Shown piece after piece: positions 22,955 through 32,416 of a stretch of 64,000 nt of DNA. The position numbers and the translations under genes were made by a program. The stretch is taken from assembly GCF_000235745.1 (NCBI RefSeq), contig NZ_AGSX01000070.1:62001-126000 (forward strand), in the 5' to 3' direction. This stretch comes from Stutzerimonas stutzeri SDM-LAC. Lineage in GTDB: Bacteria; Pseudomonadota; Gammaproteobacteria; Pseudomonadales; Pseudomonadaceae. Position 1 is the first letter of the stretch. The number at the start of each line of letters is the position of its first letter. The notes under the pieces were generated by a model. The model made no database searches, was not told the origin of the DNA, and saw only the letters and a list, made by a program, of their open reading frames with translations.

Positions 22955-24631
22955 ATGGACTACGATTACATCATCATTGGCGCTGGCTCTGCCGGGAATA
23001 CCCTGGCGGCACGCCTGACCGAGGACACAGATGTCAGCGTCCTGCTGCTGGAGGCGGGCGGGCCTGATTACCGCCTCGACTTCCGCACCCAGATGCCCGC
23101 TGCACTCGCTTATCCGCTACAAGGCACGCGCTACAACTGGGCCTACAAGACGGATCCTGAACCCCACATGAACAACCGCCGCATGGACTGTGGGCGCGGT
23201 AAGGGATTGGGCGGATCATCGTTGATCAACGGCATGTGCTACATCCGTGGCAACGCCATGGACTACGACAACTGGGCGACCATGCCGGGTCTGGAGGACT
23301 GGTCCTATCTGGACTGCCTGCCGTACTTCCGCAAGGCAGAAACCCGCGATATCGGCCCCAACGACTACCACGGTGGCGACGGCCCGGTCAGCGTCACCAC
23401 GCCCAAACCCGGCAACAACATCCTGTTTCACGCGATGGTCGAGGCGGGTGTGCAGGCTGGTTATCCGAAGACCGAAGACCTCAACGGTTATCAGCAGGAA
23501 GGCTTCGGGCCGATGGACCGCACCGTTACGCCCAATGGCCGTCGCGCCAGCACGGCGCGTGGCTACCTGGATCAGGCCAAGGATCGCCCGAACCTGACCA
23601 TCATCACCCATGCTGTAACCGATCGCGTGCTGTTCGAGAACAAGCGCGCTGTTGGCGTGAAGTACTTGCGTGGTCGCGAACAAGCCACCGTCGCTCGGGC
23701 TCGGCGTGAAGTGTTGCTGTGCGGCGGGGCCATTGCTTCGCCCCAGGTGCTGCAGCGCTCCGGCGTCGGGCCGGCGCCGTTGCTCAAGGGGCTCGGTATC
23801 GAGGTGGTGCACGACTTGCCTGGCGTCGGCCAGAATCTGCAGGATCACCTGGAAATGTACTTGCAGTACGAGTGCAAACAGCCGGTTTCGCTGTATCCCG
23901 CGTTGAAGTGGTGGAACCAACCGGCGATTGGCGCGCAGTGGCTGTTCGCCGGTTCCGGGATCGGTGCCAGCAACCAGTTCGAAGCCGGCGGCTTCATTCG
24001 CAGTCGCGAGGCGTTCGAGTGGCCAAACATCCAGTTTCACTTCCTGCCGGTGGCTGTCAGCTACAACGGCAGTAATGCCCACGACGGCCATAGCTTTCAG
24101 GCCCATGTGGGTTCGATGCGCTCACCGAGCCGGGGGCGGATCCAGATTCGTTCGACCGATCCCCATGTCGATCCAAGTATCCTCTTCAACTACATGGCCC
24201 ATGAGCAGGACTGGCAGGAGTTCCGCGATGGCATCCGCCTGACCCGCGAGATCATTGGTCAGCCCGCACTCGACCCCTTCCGCGGCAAGGAGCTGAGCCC
24301 TGGCATCGAGGCCCAGAGCGATGCGGATCTGGACGCTTTCGTCCGTGAGCATGCGGAGACGGCCTATCACCCATCCTGCTCCTGCAAGATGGGCGCGGAC
24401 GATATGGCGGTGGTCGACGGTCAGGGGCGCGTGCACGGCGTGGAAGGCCTGCGTGTGGTGGACGCGTCGATCATGCCGCAGATCATCACCGGCAACCTCA
24501 ATGCAACCACCATCATGATCGCCGAGAAAATTGCCGACCGGATTCGTGGGCGGCAGCCATTGCCGCGCAGCACAGCGGCTTACTACGTCGCCAAGGGCTC
24601 CCCTGTGCGCAAGGCACCACAGCGAGGATGA
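22955..24631 (+). CDS. betA: Choline dehydrogenase BetA
   Basis: A 558-aa GMC-family flavoprotein that oxidises choline to betaine aldehyde at the inner membrane. The FAD-binding start is [39 protein letters not shown] and [21 protein letters not shown] are the two GMC signatures. The C-terminal catalytic region is [12 protein letters not shown] and [26 protein letters not shown] ribosome-binding site precedes the ATG, and the gap to betB is 54 bp. A probable terminator follows. Confidence 0.96.
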   Translation: MDYDYIIIGAGSAGNTLAARLTEDTDVSVLLLEAGGPDYRLDFRTQMPAALAYPLQGTRYNWAYKTDPEPHMNNRRMDCGRGKGLGGSSLINGMCYIRGNAMDYDNWATMPGLEDWSYLDCLPYFRKAETRDIGPNDYHGGDGPVSVTTPKPGNNILFHAMVEAGVQAGYPKTEDLNGYQQEGFGPMDRTVTPNGRRASTARGYLDQAKDRPNLTIITHAVTDRVLFENKRAVGVKYLRGREQATVARARREVLLCGGAIASPQVLQRSGVGPAPLLKGLGIEVVHDLPGVGQNLQDHLEMYLQYECKQPVSLYPALKWWNQPAIGAQWLFAGSGIGASNQFEAGGFIRSREAFEWPNIQFHFLPVAVSYNGSNAHDGHSFQAHVGSMRSPSRGRIQIRSTDPHVDPSILFNYMAHEQDWQEFRDGIRLTREIIGQPALDPFRGKELSPGIEAQSDADLDAFVREHAETAYHPSCSCKMGADDMAVVDGQGRVHGVEGLRVVDASIMPQIITGNLNATTIMIAEKIADRIRGRQPLPRSTAAYYVAKGSPVRKAPQRG

Positions 24632-24649
24632 CTGATATAGGGGGCGTTG

Positions 24650-24683
24650 CAGGCGGCCGAGCAATCAGGTCGCCTGTTTGGTT
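24650..24683 (+). terminator. Probable terminator of betTBA
   Basis: CAGGCGGCC (24650-24658) pairs with GGTCGCCTG (24668-24676), one G-U pair, and is followed by TTTGGTTT. It sits just after the betA stop. Confidence 0.5.
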
Positions 24684-24835
24684 TGCCAACTTCTTCTTTC
24701 TGTGTCACACAGCTTTCACCGGCCACCGATTCTCCAGAGCAGCCAGCTCGGCAATGCACCGTCTGCGATTCAGATATCAGAGTTCGTTGCGCAGCGCGCC
24801 TCCATGCTTCGTAAAGTGATGAAGCGGCGCCAGGA

Positions 24836-25516
24836 TCACCAGGGCAGCGGATCGCCCTGATAATCCAGGTACCGATGGCCGCCACTGCCCAGCGCCTTGG
24901 TGACCTGCTCGACCATGCCGCGTGCACTGGTCTCGATGTCCAGCAGTGCCTGCTCGCCGCCCATGTCGGTCTTGACCCAACCGGGATGCATGGACAGCAC
25001 GGTCAGCCCGGTCTCGCCCAGCTCCGCTACGAAAGTCCGAGTCAGGTGATTGAGCGCGGCCTTGCTTGCACCGTAGAGCGACATGCCCATGCCCGGACCG
25101 GTTTCGACGCTGCCGAGGATAGAACTCATGAACACGACCACGCCTTGCCTGGCATCGACCAGCGGCAGCAGCCGTTCGGCCAGGCGCAGTGGCGCAACCG
25201 CGTTGGTATAGAACAGATGACCGACTTCCGTTTCAGTTGCCTGGTTGGCCGGCTTGCCCTGCGGACCGGCGACGCCAGCGCTGACGAACAATACCTCCAG
25301 CTTGACATTGCCAAGGCGCTCGGCCAGCCCATCGACGCTTGCTGCATCGGCCATATCGAGCGTTTCGACACGCACATGGGGAATTCCGGCGAGCGCGTCG
25401 GCCTGCTGCGGGGTGCGTACCGTGGCAATCACTTGCCAGCCTTGGCTGGAAAACTGCTTCGCCAGGCCCAGCCCGAGGCCGCGCGATGCACCAATGATGA
25501 GTACCGTTTTGTTCAT
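24836..25516 (-). CDS. Short-chain dehydrogenase/reductase
   Basis: A 226-aa SDR with the NAD(P)-binding motif MNKTVLIIGASRGLGLGLAKQF at the N-terminus and the YGASK active-site motif (catalytic Tyr and Lys) in SLYGASKAALNHLTRTF. SSIL supplies the catalytic Ser. The substrate is unknown; csgA/yciK-like short SDRs are the nearest type I can name. The start ATG at 25516 follows GAGGATCGCTC. It is divergent from the truncated P-type ATPase remnant. Confidence 0.85.
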   Translation of the reverse strand: MNKTVLIIGASRGLGLGLAKQFSSQGWQVIATVRTPQQADALAGIPHVRVETLDMADAASVDGLAERLGNVKLEVLFVSAGVAGPQGKPANQATETEVGHLFYTNAVAPLRLAERLLPLVDARQGVVVFMSSILGSVETGPGMGMSLYGASKAALNHLTRTFVAELGETGLTVLSMHPGWVKTDMGGEQALLDIETSARGMVEQVTKALGSGGHRYLDYQGDPLPW

Positions 25517-25554
25517 GAGCGATCCTCGCATCTGAAAGTAGTGGTCAAGCATAG

Positions 25555-26124
25555 CTTGGCATCGCACTGCCGATCACGCCGGTACAGGTGCTGTGCGTCA
25601 ACATGGTCAGCTCGGTAGCGCTGGTGATGGTGCTGGCCTTTGAGCCGACCGAGGCGGACGTGATGCAGCGCCCGCCTCGATGGCCCGACGAACCGATGCT
25701 GTCGCGATTCGTCATCTGGCGAATCTTCTTCGTTTCCGCGTTGTTCCTGGTCGGCATCTTCGGCATGTACCAGTGGATGCTCTCGCAGGGCGCGACGGTC
25801 GAAGCGGCGCGTACCGTGGCGGTTAACGCGTTGGTCTGCATGGAAGTGTTCTATCTGTTCAGCGTGCGCTACCTGAAGGCGCCATCCTTCACCGTGCAGG
25901 GTGTGATGGGCACGCCGCGGGTGCTGGTCGCGGTGTTTGGCGTGTTCGCCTTGCAGCTGCTGTTGACCTACGCGCCATTCATGCAGTCGCTGTTCGCCTC
26001 CGAGGCGCTATCGCTGTCCACCGGTATGTGGGTGGTAGTAGCCGGCGTGGCGGTCCTGGTCATTCTGGAGGTTGAAAAGGCGGTGTTACGACGGCTGGGG
26101 CTTGGCCCTTCGCGACAGCTGTGA
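25555..26124 (+). pseudogene. C-terminal remnant of a cation-transporting P-type ATPase
   Basis: The frame from just after a TAG at 25552 reads GIALPITPVQVLCVNMVSSV followed by LAFEPTEADVMQRPPR. This is the start of the fifth or sixth membrane helix and the cation-ATPase C-terminal domain of PMA1/SERCA-like (P2-type) transporters. The rest, about 170 residues, holds the last four or five membrane helices up to a normal C-terminus. The actuator, phosphorylation (DKTGT) and nucleotide-binding domains, some 700 residues, are absent. No ribosome-binding site fits an internal start. The remnant therefore cannot pump ions and is a decayed gene. Confidence 0.8.
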
Positions 26125-26253
26125 GCGGGGCAGAGCGAGTGCCCTGCGCTTCTTCATTGAGGTTTGCGACCGGCCTTCCATGGCAGTCCCGGCGACACCA
26201 GCGCGTCGAGCAATCCACGGCGGGCCGCCGTAGGCAGCGCCACGCTGGCGCCG

Positions 26254-26991
26254 TTAGTAGGGGCTTGCGGCCGGACGGACTACCAACTCGCTCACATCCA
26301 CATCGGCGGGCTGTTCGACGGCATAGGCGATGGCGCGTGCAATGGCTTGGGCTGGAATGGCGATGCGACGGAAATCGTCCATGGCCACCCGCGCACCCTC
26401 ATCGGAGATGCTCTCGGCCAGTTCCGATTCGGTGACGCCAGGCGAAACCACAGTGACGCGAATGTCGCCGCCGACCTCCTGGCGTAGCCCTTCGGAAATG
26501 GCGCGAACCGCGTACTTGGTGGCGCAGTAGACCGCGGCAGTGGGGCTGACGGCGTACGCGCCGATGGAGGCGATGTTGATGAACTGACCGGAGCGCTGGC
26601 GCTGCATCAGCGGCAGCGCGGCGGCGATGCCATGCAACACGCCACGGATGTTCACATCGATCATCCGGTCCCACTCGTCGACTTTCAGGGCATCGAGGCG
26701 TGACAGCGGCATCACGCCAGCGTTGTTGATCAGCACGTCGACGCGGCCGAAGCGCTGTTCGGCGAAATCGATGAAGGCCTGGGTATCTTCGCGGCGGGTG
26801 ACGTCCAGCGTGCGGCAGGCTGCGACACCTCCTGATTCTGTGATGCTGGCGGCAAGGCTTTCCAGACGTTCCAGGCGACGTGCGCCGAGCACGACCGTTG
26901 CGCCCTTTGCAGCCAGCAAGCGTGCCGTGGCGTCGCCGATACCGCTGCTGGCGCCGGTGATGAGGATGATTTTTCCGTTGATGTTCGACAT
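26254..26991 (-). CDS. Short-chain dehydrogenase/reductase (YdfG-like)
   Basis: A 245-aa SDR beginning MSNINGKIILITGASSGIGDA, with DVLINNAGVMPLSRLDALK, the catalytic Ser in IASIGAYAV and Tyr/Lys in YCATKYAVRAISEG. The VTVVSPGVTESELAESI segment is typical of the oxidoreductases that act on small hydroxy acids, but the substrate is not known. GGAGGCTCCGACC precedes the ATG at 26991. It is not evidently in an operon with any neighbour. Confidence 0.87.
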   Translation of the reverse strand: MSNINGKIILITGASSGIGDATARLLAAKGATVVLGARRLERLESLAASITESGGVAACRTLDVTRREDTQAFIDFAEQRFGRVDVLINNAGVMPLSRLDALKVDEWDRMIDVNIRGVLHGIAAALPLMQRQRSGQFINIASIGAYAVSPTAAVYCATKYAVRAISEGLRQEVGGDIRVTVVSPGVTESELAESISDEGARVAMDDFRRIAIPAQAIARAIAYAVEQPADVDVSELVVRPAASPY

Positions 26992-27323
26992 GGTCGGAGC
27001 CTCCGTCAGGTCATTCGAATCGACGCCCATGCGCCGTGATTTCGATGCTAGGCAGAACGCACGCCTGGCGTTAGATCGATCCTGCCGAGGGCTTGCCTGA
27101 TACTGGTCAGGTGCCGTTTACCAGATGCTCGTGCAGTGCCGAGCCTTTGACTTCCAACAGTTGGCCGACTACCTCGGTCTACCCCTGGCTGGCGCCGAAT
27201 ACCATTCGATAGGGCCGGCCAACAGCAGAAGGAGGCGACATTGATACGGCGGGCGGGACTCGCGGGCGAAGGATGCACAGCCGTCAGGACACACAGATGA
27301 CCGCTCGGGCAGAGCGGTGCGGA
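26992..27323. other. Intergenic region between SDR and tetR genes
   Basis: This 332-bp stretch holds the SDR promoter on the minus strand. I see no credible gene; one short open frame of 76 codons (27048-27278, minus) has no family likeness. The region lies inside the plastic 25-28 kb segment and may contain remnants too short to recognise. Confidence 0.4.
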
Positions 27324-27989
27324 TTAGCGTGGCGGGCTCAAGCCGCACCCTTTTAGGATGACTTGAATGAGCGTCTCGGTGCCCCGCTCGAAATCATCCT
27401 TGGTGACGCGACGTTGGCCGGTGATACGTCGGATCTGATCCGAGAAGTCGGCGTAGTGCTGGGTGCTGCTCCAGATCAGAAAGACCAGATGCATGGGGTC
27501 GATCGGCTCCATCTTGCCGGCATCGATCCAGGCCTGCAGCACCGCGGTACGACCGCGAAACCACTCGCGATAGTCCTCGTTGAAGTGCGACGAAAGACAC
27601 TCGCAACCACTGATTATCTCCATGGCGAAGATCTTTGAGGCCTGCGGTTGCTTACGCGAAAAGGCCATCTTGGTGCGGATGTAGCTGGCCAGCGCAACGG
27701 CAGGGTCATCATCGACGGTGAGGTGATCGAAGGCGTTGTCCCAGAGTTCGAGAATATGTCGCATCACTTCGACATACAGGCCGAGCTTGTTGGCGAAGTA
27801 GTAGTGCAGGTTGGCTTTTGGCAATCCGGCGCGCATGGCAATGGCGTTCATGCTCGTGCCTTTGTAGCCGTGACGGGCGAATTCCTCGGCGGCTGCCGAC
27901 AGGATCAGCTCTTCGTTCTTCTGACGAATCTGGCCGGCGCGTTTGCCAGCGATGGGCGCCGGGGTCAGCGTAGCGTCGAAGTTGGTCAT
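27324..27989 (-). CDS. TetR-family regulator (RutR/YcdC-like C-terminal domain)
   Basis: A 221-aa TetR regulator. The N-terminal HTH spans about 25-70 (EEFARHGYKGTSMNAIAMRA, LPKANLHYYFANKLGLY). The C-terminal ligand domain, with FLIWSSTQHYADFSDQIRRI, resembles the YcdC/RutR class that senses uracil or related compounds. It is not BetI, whose N-terminus is different. It lies 106 bp after the tsx-like gene on the same strand, so it may control that porin gene, before which a perfect inverted repeat is present. Confidence 0.82.
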   Translation of the reverse strand: MTNFDATLTPAPIAGKRAGQIRQKNEELILSAAAEEFARHGYKGTSMNAIAMRAGLPKANLHYYFANKLGLYVEVMRHILELWDNAFDHLTVDDDPAVALASYIRTKMAFSRKQPQASKIFAMEIISGCECLSSHFNEDYREWFRGRTAVLQAWIDAGKMEPIDPMHLVFLIWSSTQHYADFSDQIRRITGQRRVTKDDFERGTETLIQVILKGCGLSPPR

Positions 27990-28095
27990 AGATCCCTTTC
28001 CTGTGTCGGCGGCATCAGGCCCGATGCGCTTGTTGAATGCTAGCCTACGCTGGTCGGGAAAGGTGGCCGCACGCCGTAGCGAGCGGCCGTGCAGG

Positions 28096-28884
28096 TTAGA
28101 AGTGCACCTTCACGATGGCGTTCCAGGCGCTCTGATCGGTGTCGAATGCGCGCGTACTTTCGATACCGTACTTGTCGGACCAGTAGTCATATTCGATACC
28201 GACATAGAGCTGGCCGGCCTGCTGGTACACGGCCTTGCCGAGGTCGTACTTGACCTGCGGGTTGATATGCAGGTTCTTCGACTGGTAGTCGGCGGAACCC
28301 TTGTTACCTGCGTCATTCACGACCCAGTCGATGAAGCCGTCGAAGAGAATGTCCGAGTTGCCGACCGGAATGGTGATGGCCCAGGTCGGCGTGATCTGCC
28401 ATTGGCCGGACGCCTTTTCACGAATGCCGTCGGGCTTGCGGTAATAGGTGTTGATGGCCAGGCGGTCGAAACCTGGGACCGCCAGGTCGACGGCTGGGCC
28501 GAGCAGGTAGTTCTGCACTTCATCCTCGCCGCGCTCGTAGGTAAAGGCGACCAGTACATCCTTGATCGGGCCATACGAGAAGTCGATTCCGCTGGTTTTG
28601 CCGAGCGACAGGCGCGGGCTGAACTCGCCGTAATAGGTGCGTGCTGCTTCGCTGTCGTCCTGGCTTTCGTTCCACTTGTAGTCAACGAACAGGAATACGT
28701 CGCCGTAGGTCCAGCCGCTGGCGTGTTCGAAGGTCAGGGTGTGCTGGGTATCAGGGTCGACCTTGAAGTCGTTCCCGTACAAATACGTCAGGCTGTTGTC
28801 CTGCCAGAGCATCGGTGCGGCGATAGCCTGGCCTGCGAGCATCATGCTGCTTGCCACTGCGGCAGTGGAGAGAATGGATTTCAT
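28096..28884 (-). CDS. Tsx-type nucleoside-specific outer-membrane porin
   Basis: A 262-aa outer-membrane beta-barrel of the Tsx/OmpK family. A signal peptide (MKSILSTAAVASSMMLAGQAIA, cut after AIA) precedes WQDNSLTYLYGNDFKVDPDT. The barrel ends in the expected C-terminal Phe (IVKVHF), and amphipathic strands such as DVFLFVDYKWNESQD are seen. The family mostly takes up nucleosides. The ATG at 28884 follows CAGGAGCGCTAC. A likely regulatory palindrome lies 39 bp upstream, and the TetR gene follows downstream. Confidence 0.85.
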   Translation of the reverse strand: MKSILSTAAVASSMMLAGQAIAAPMLWQDNSLTYLYGNDFKVDPDTQHTLTFEHASGWTYGDVFLFVDYKWNESQDDSEAARTYYGEFSPRLSLGKTSGIDFSYGPIKDVLVAFTYERGEDEVQNYLLGPAVDLAVPGFDRLAINTYYRKPDGIREKASGQWQITPTWAITIPVGNSDILFDGFIDWVVNDAGNKGSADYQSKNLHINPQVKYDLGKAVYQQAGQLYVGIEYDYWSDKYGIESTRAFDTDQSAWNAIVKVHF

Positions 28885-28922
28885 GTAGCGCTCCTGTTGC
28901 GTTATGTGTGCTTTTTTTCTTG

Positions 28923-28936
28923 GCTGAACGGTCAGC
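28923..28936. promoter_or_regulatory. Inverted repeat before the tsx-like gene
   Basis: GCTGA-ACGG-TCAGC is a perfect 5-4-5 inverted repeat, 39 bp before the tsx-like start. Its size suits a TetR dimer, and a TetR gene lies next to tsx. That the two go together is inferred. Confidence 0.4.
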
Positions 28937-29013
28937 TGAATCTGGTAAGGCGAGTCATGAATCGAATTTGGGTGAGCCACCTGATGCAGTGGGCGAGGCT
29001 GCTCTGCTGGACA

Positions 29014-29040
29014 GAAAAAAGCCCCGTGGCTACGGGGCTT
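29014..29040 (-). terminator. Rho-independent terminator of rimO
   Basis: On the minus strand the arms AGCCCCGT and ACGGGGCT, separated by a four-base loop, are followed by a run of six T (the A-run at 29015-29020 on the plus strand). It lies 22 bp after the rimO stop. Confidence 0.85.
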
Positions 29041-29061
29041 AACGCGTTCGGTCGAGGTTAA

Positions 29062-30384
29062 TCAGATCACTTCGGCCCACAGGTCGTATTCGTCAGCGTG
29101 GGTGACACGCACGCGAACCTTTTCGCCTGCCTGCAACGGGCGCTCGCTGTCGACGTAGACCATGCCGTCGATCTCGGGAGCATCAGCCCATGAGCGACCA
29201 ATGGCGCCGTCTTCGTCCACCTCGTCAATGAGCACGTCCAGCTCCTGACCAATCTTGCGCTCCAGGCGCGCCGCGCTGATGGCTTGTTGATGGGCCATGA
29301 AACGGTCCCAGCGGTCTTGCTTGACGTCGTCCGGTACCGGTTCGAGGTCCATGGCTTCCGCAGGGGCACCCTCGACAGGCGAATACTGGAAGCAGCCCAC
29401 GCGGTCGAGCTGGGCTTCGGTCAGCCAGTCGAGCAGGTACTGGAAGTCTTCCTCGGTCTCGCCAGGAAAGCCCACGATGAAGGTCGAGCGGATGGTCAGT
29501 TCCGGGCAGATCTCGCGCCACTTCTTGATGCGCGCCAGGGTCTTGTCCTCGAAGGCCGGACGCTTCATGGCCTTGAGCACTTTCGGGCTGGCGTGCTGGA
29601 AGGGGATGTCCAGGTACGGCAGGATCTTGCCGGCAGCCATCAGCGGGATGACGTCATCGACGTTCGGGTACGGGTAGACGTAGTGCAGACGCACCCACAC
29701 GCCCATGCTCGACAGGGCCTGACACAGCTCCAGCATGCGTGTCTTGATCGGCTGGCCATTCCAGAAATCGGTCTTGTACTTGACGTCGACGCCGTAGGCA
29801 CTGGTGTCCTGGGAGATCACCAGAATCTCTTTCACGCCTGCTTTGACCAGCCGCTCGGCTTCGCTCAGTACATCGCCCACCGGGCGGCTGACCAGCTTGC
29901 CGCGCATGGACGGGATGATGCAGAAGCTGCAGGTATGGTTGCAGCCTTCGGAAATCTTCAGATAGGCGTAATGGCGCGGGGTCAGCTTGATGCCTTGCGG
30001 CGGGACCAGATCGACGAAGGGATCGTGATCGATATTCGGTGGCACGACTTGGTGAACGGCGTTGACCACCTGTTCGTACTGCTGCGGGCCGGTGACGGCC
30101 AGGACGCTGGGGTGGACGCTACGAATATTGTCCTCGGCGACACCCATGCAGCCGGTGACGATCACCTTGCCGTTCTCGGCGATGGCCTCGCCGATGGCGT
30201 CCAGCGATTCGGCCTTGGCGCTGTCGATGAAGCCACAGGTGTTGACGACTACCACGTCGGCGTCGTCGTAGGACGGTACGATCTGGTAACCCTCCATGCG
30301 CAGCTGGGTGAGGATGCGTTCAGAGTCGACCGTGGCCTTGGGGCAACCCAGGCTGACGAACCCGACTGTTGGCGTTTTGCTCAT
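29062..30384 (-). CDS. rimO: Ribosomal protein uS12 methylthiotransferase RimO
   Basis: A 440-aa radical-SAM enzyme that adds a methylthio group to Asp89 of ribosomal protein S12. The N-terminal MTTase domain gives three cluster Cys ([28 protein letters not shown]), and the radical-SAM motif is CNHTCSFC in [18 protein letters not shown]. The C-terminal TRAM domain ends the protein. The start [16 protein letters not shown] is the family start; upstream in-frame residues are not. It ends with a terminator and looks monocistronic. Confidence 0.96.
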   Translation of the reverse strand: MSKTPTVGFVSLGCPKATVDSERILTQLRMEGYQIVPSYDDADVVVVNTCGFIDSAKAESLDAIGEAIAENGKVIVTGCMGVAEDNIRSVHPSVLAVTGPQQYEQVVNAVHQVVPPNIDHDPFVDLVPPQGIKLTPRHYAYLKISEGCNHTCSFCIIPSMRGKLVSRPVGDVLSEAERLVKAGVKEILVISQDTSAYGVDVKYKTDFWNGQPIKTRMLELCQALSSMGVWVRLHYVYPYPNVDDVIPLMAAGKILPYLDIPFQHASPKVLKAMKRPAFEDKTLARIKKWREICPELTIRSTFIVGFPGETEEDFQYLLDWLTEAQLDRVGCFQYSPVEGAPAEAMDLEPVPDDVKQDRWDRFMAHQQAISAARLERKIGQELDVLIDEVDEDGAIGRSWADAPEIDGMVYVDSERPLQAGEKVRVRVTHADEYDLWAEVI

Positions 30385-30516
30385 CGACTTTGAACCTCGA
30401 AAACCGCGCATGAAAATGGCGCGCGAGTATACAGAGCTGGATATTTTTTAGCCATGTCTACCGTCGCCCGGTCTAGTCGGACTGACTGGGACACCGAGAA
30501 CGGATGCTTGCGGAGC

Positions 30517-32118
30517 TCAGGCGCCTGGTTTTAGATCAGCTGATGAGTACTGATCGGGTTCCGCGATCTCGGACCGATTGCGCCCTTGCTGCTTGGCCCG
30601 GTACAGCGCTGCATCGGCCAGCTTGAGCACACGTTCGATGGCGCTGGCGTGCATCGGCCAGACTGCAACCCCCAGCGAAACGGTGATGTGGCCGACCACC
30701 GGAATATGCTCCTGCTCGATGCCGGTACGCAGGCGCTCGGCAACCAGATGCGCCGCATCGAGCGTGGTATTGGGCAGCAGCATCAAGAATTCCTCGCCGC
30801 CGCTGCGACAGAGAATGTCGGCATCCCGTGAGCAGGTTCTCATCAACCCGGCCATCTGACGGATGACGGTATCGCCCGTGTCATGACCGTGGGTGTCGTT
30901 GATGCGTTTGAAATGGTCGATGTCCAGCGCGATGACCGCAAAGGATCGGCCTTCACTGCCGAGCATTTCGAGGGCGAGCGTCAGGCCGCGACGGTTATAC
31001 AGGCCGGTCAGCGGATCGGTTTGGGCGTCGAGGTTGAGTTTGCCGATGCGCTGGTGCAGCAGGCTGATACCCAGCTGCAAGGCGCGCTTGAGCTGCGCTG
31101 CTTCGAAGTACCAAGACCGGATACGCTGGATGCGCTCCGCGCTATTGGGCGCATCCATTTCGCTGGCGCGCTGGGCCAGTTGCGACAGTGGCCGCGTGAT
31201 CAGTGTCGCCAGACCCCAGATGCACAGTAATGTCAGCAGAGCCAGAGGCGCAGTCTGGCGGACAACCTTGAGCATCAGATTGTCGAGCGGCTGCAAGGTG
31301 TCGGCTGTTGGCCGCTGCGCCACGATGCCCCAGCCTGCCGCAGGTGAGGCTGCGTAGCCAGCCAGCATGTCCACACCTTGGCTGTTGATCACCCGTAGGC
31401 TGCCTGATTCACCGTGTAGCACCCTGTCGATGACTTCGTTTTCTGCTACCACCGTACCCAGCCGTTTAGGCTTTGGGTGATACAGGAGTCGGCGCGACTG
31501 GTCGACCGCATACAGGTAGGACCCGTCCTCATAGAAATGCTCGCCCAACATGCTATGCAGGATATTGCGCTCGCGCAGATAGATCACCCCACCGATATAG
31601 CCGAGGTAGGTACCGTCACTGGCCACGATGGGTTGGGATATCAGGACGACCAAGGTATCAAGCGCCGAGATGTACGGGCTGCTGATCAAGGGTTTGCGTT
31701 CCGCCAGGGCTTGGCGAGCGCCCGGTGAATCCAGCTTCTTGCCGACCAGTCCCGTATTTGGCACGGTAGTCATTACCACGCCTTGGGCACTGGTAATGAC
31801 CACAGCATTGAAGCTGTCGGTCTGTCGCTGAAGCCGTCTGGCTTCAGCATTCAGTACATCAATGTCATGGAACCGGGCGGCAATGCTCTCGGCGCTCACA
31901 GCCAGTTGCTGCTGAGCAGTACGAAAGAACTCTTCAGTCCCGTCTGCCAATTTCGAGGCGTATGCGCGATTGGCAGCGAGCGTGCTGCCAATCAGCGAAT
32001 CACGCTGAACCTTATAGCTGGCGTAAAAGCTGATACCGAGGATTACCAAGCCACTCAGCATCGCCAACAGAATGATCAGTCGGCGCAAGTCCAAACGAGG
32101 TAGGTGGGTGGTTTGCAT
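30517..32118 (-). CDS. Diguanylate cyclase with periplasmic dCache sensor
   Basis: A 533-aa inner-membrane protein. A first membrane helix (IILLAMLSGLVILGISF) is followed by a periplasmic Cache-type sensor region of about 250 residues and a second helix (LALLTLLCIWGLATLI). The cytosolic GGDEF domain, about 370-520, has an intact SGGEEF active site and the RDAD inhibitory I-site five residues before it, so product-inhibited c-di-GMP synthesis is expected. The ATG at 32118 (MQTTHLPRLDLRRL) is the best start; the upstream open frame is unlike a protein. It is divergent from the kaiC-like gene. Confidence 0.9.
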   Translation of the reverse strand: MQTTHLPRLDLRRLIILLAMLSGLVILGISFYASYKVQRDSLIGSTLAANRAYASKLADGTEEFFRTAQQQLAVSAESIAARFHDIDVLNAEARRLQRQTDSFNAVVITSAQGVVMTTVPNTGLVGKKLDSPGARQALAERKPLISSPYISALDTLVVLISQPIVASDGTYLGYIGGVIYLRERNILHSMLGEHFYEDGSYLYAVDQSRRLLYHPKPKRLGTVVAENEVIDRVLHGESGSLRVINSQGVDMLAGYAASPAAGWGIVAQRPTADTLQPLDNLMLKVVRQTAPLALLTLLCIWGLATLITRPLSQLAQRASEMDAPNSAERIQRIRSWYFEAAQLKRALQLGISLLHQRIGKLNLDAQTDPLTGLYNRRGLTLALEMLGSEGRSFAVIALDIDHFKRINDTHGHDTGDTVIRQMAGLMRTCSRDADILCRSGGEEFLMLLPNTTLDAAHLVAERLRTGIEQEHIPVVGHITVSLGVAVWPMHASAIERVLKLADAALYRAKQQGRNRSEIAEPDQYSSADLKPGA

Positions 32119-32416
32119 AAATCCAGGTGGTTCGGTTGCGGCCTTGCGACATGATGGTAGGGAGTTTGCCGTTGCGCCTCCAGCACTGATGGCAATGAGC
32201 TGATGACAGCCCGGCGGCATTCGGCCTGGGTGTAGTCGCTCGCAAGACCCTAACACGGCCTCCGGATCAGGCAAGCAAGACGACTGGCAGGTTCCCTGTC
32301 GCTACCGCATCAAACGTGAACAATCGGATGTGGCAGGTGACCAATATGCACCGGGGGGTAAATTGGCCCGGGCCCCTTTGCTACCATGCATTCACTGATC
32401 GAAACGGAAAGCTGCT

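Noticed and set aside
27048-27278. Possible AraC-type regulator remnant near the second SDR gene
   Set aside because: I could not find a helix-turn-helix or any conserved block in any frame.
27324-27989. TetR gene as BetI for the betTBA operon
   Set aside because: The N-terminus and ligand domain are unlike BetI, and it lies closer to a Tsx porin gene with an inverted repeat.
29284-30393. 369-aa ORF antisense to rimO
   Set aside because: Its composition is that of an antisense frame, and rimO with radical-SAM motifs is certain.
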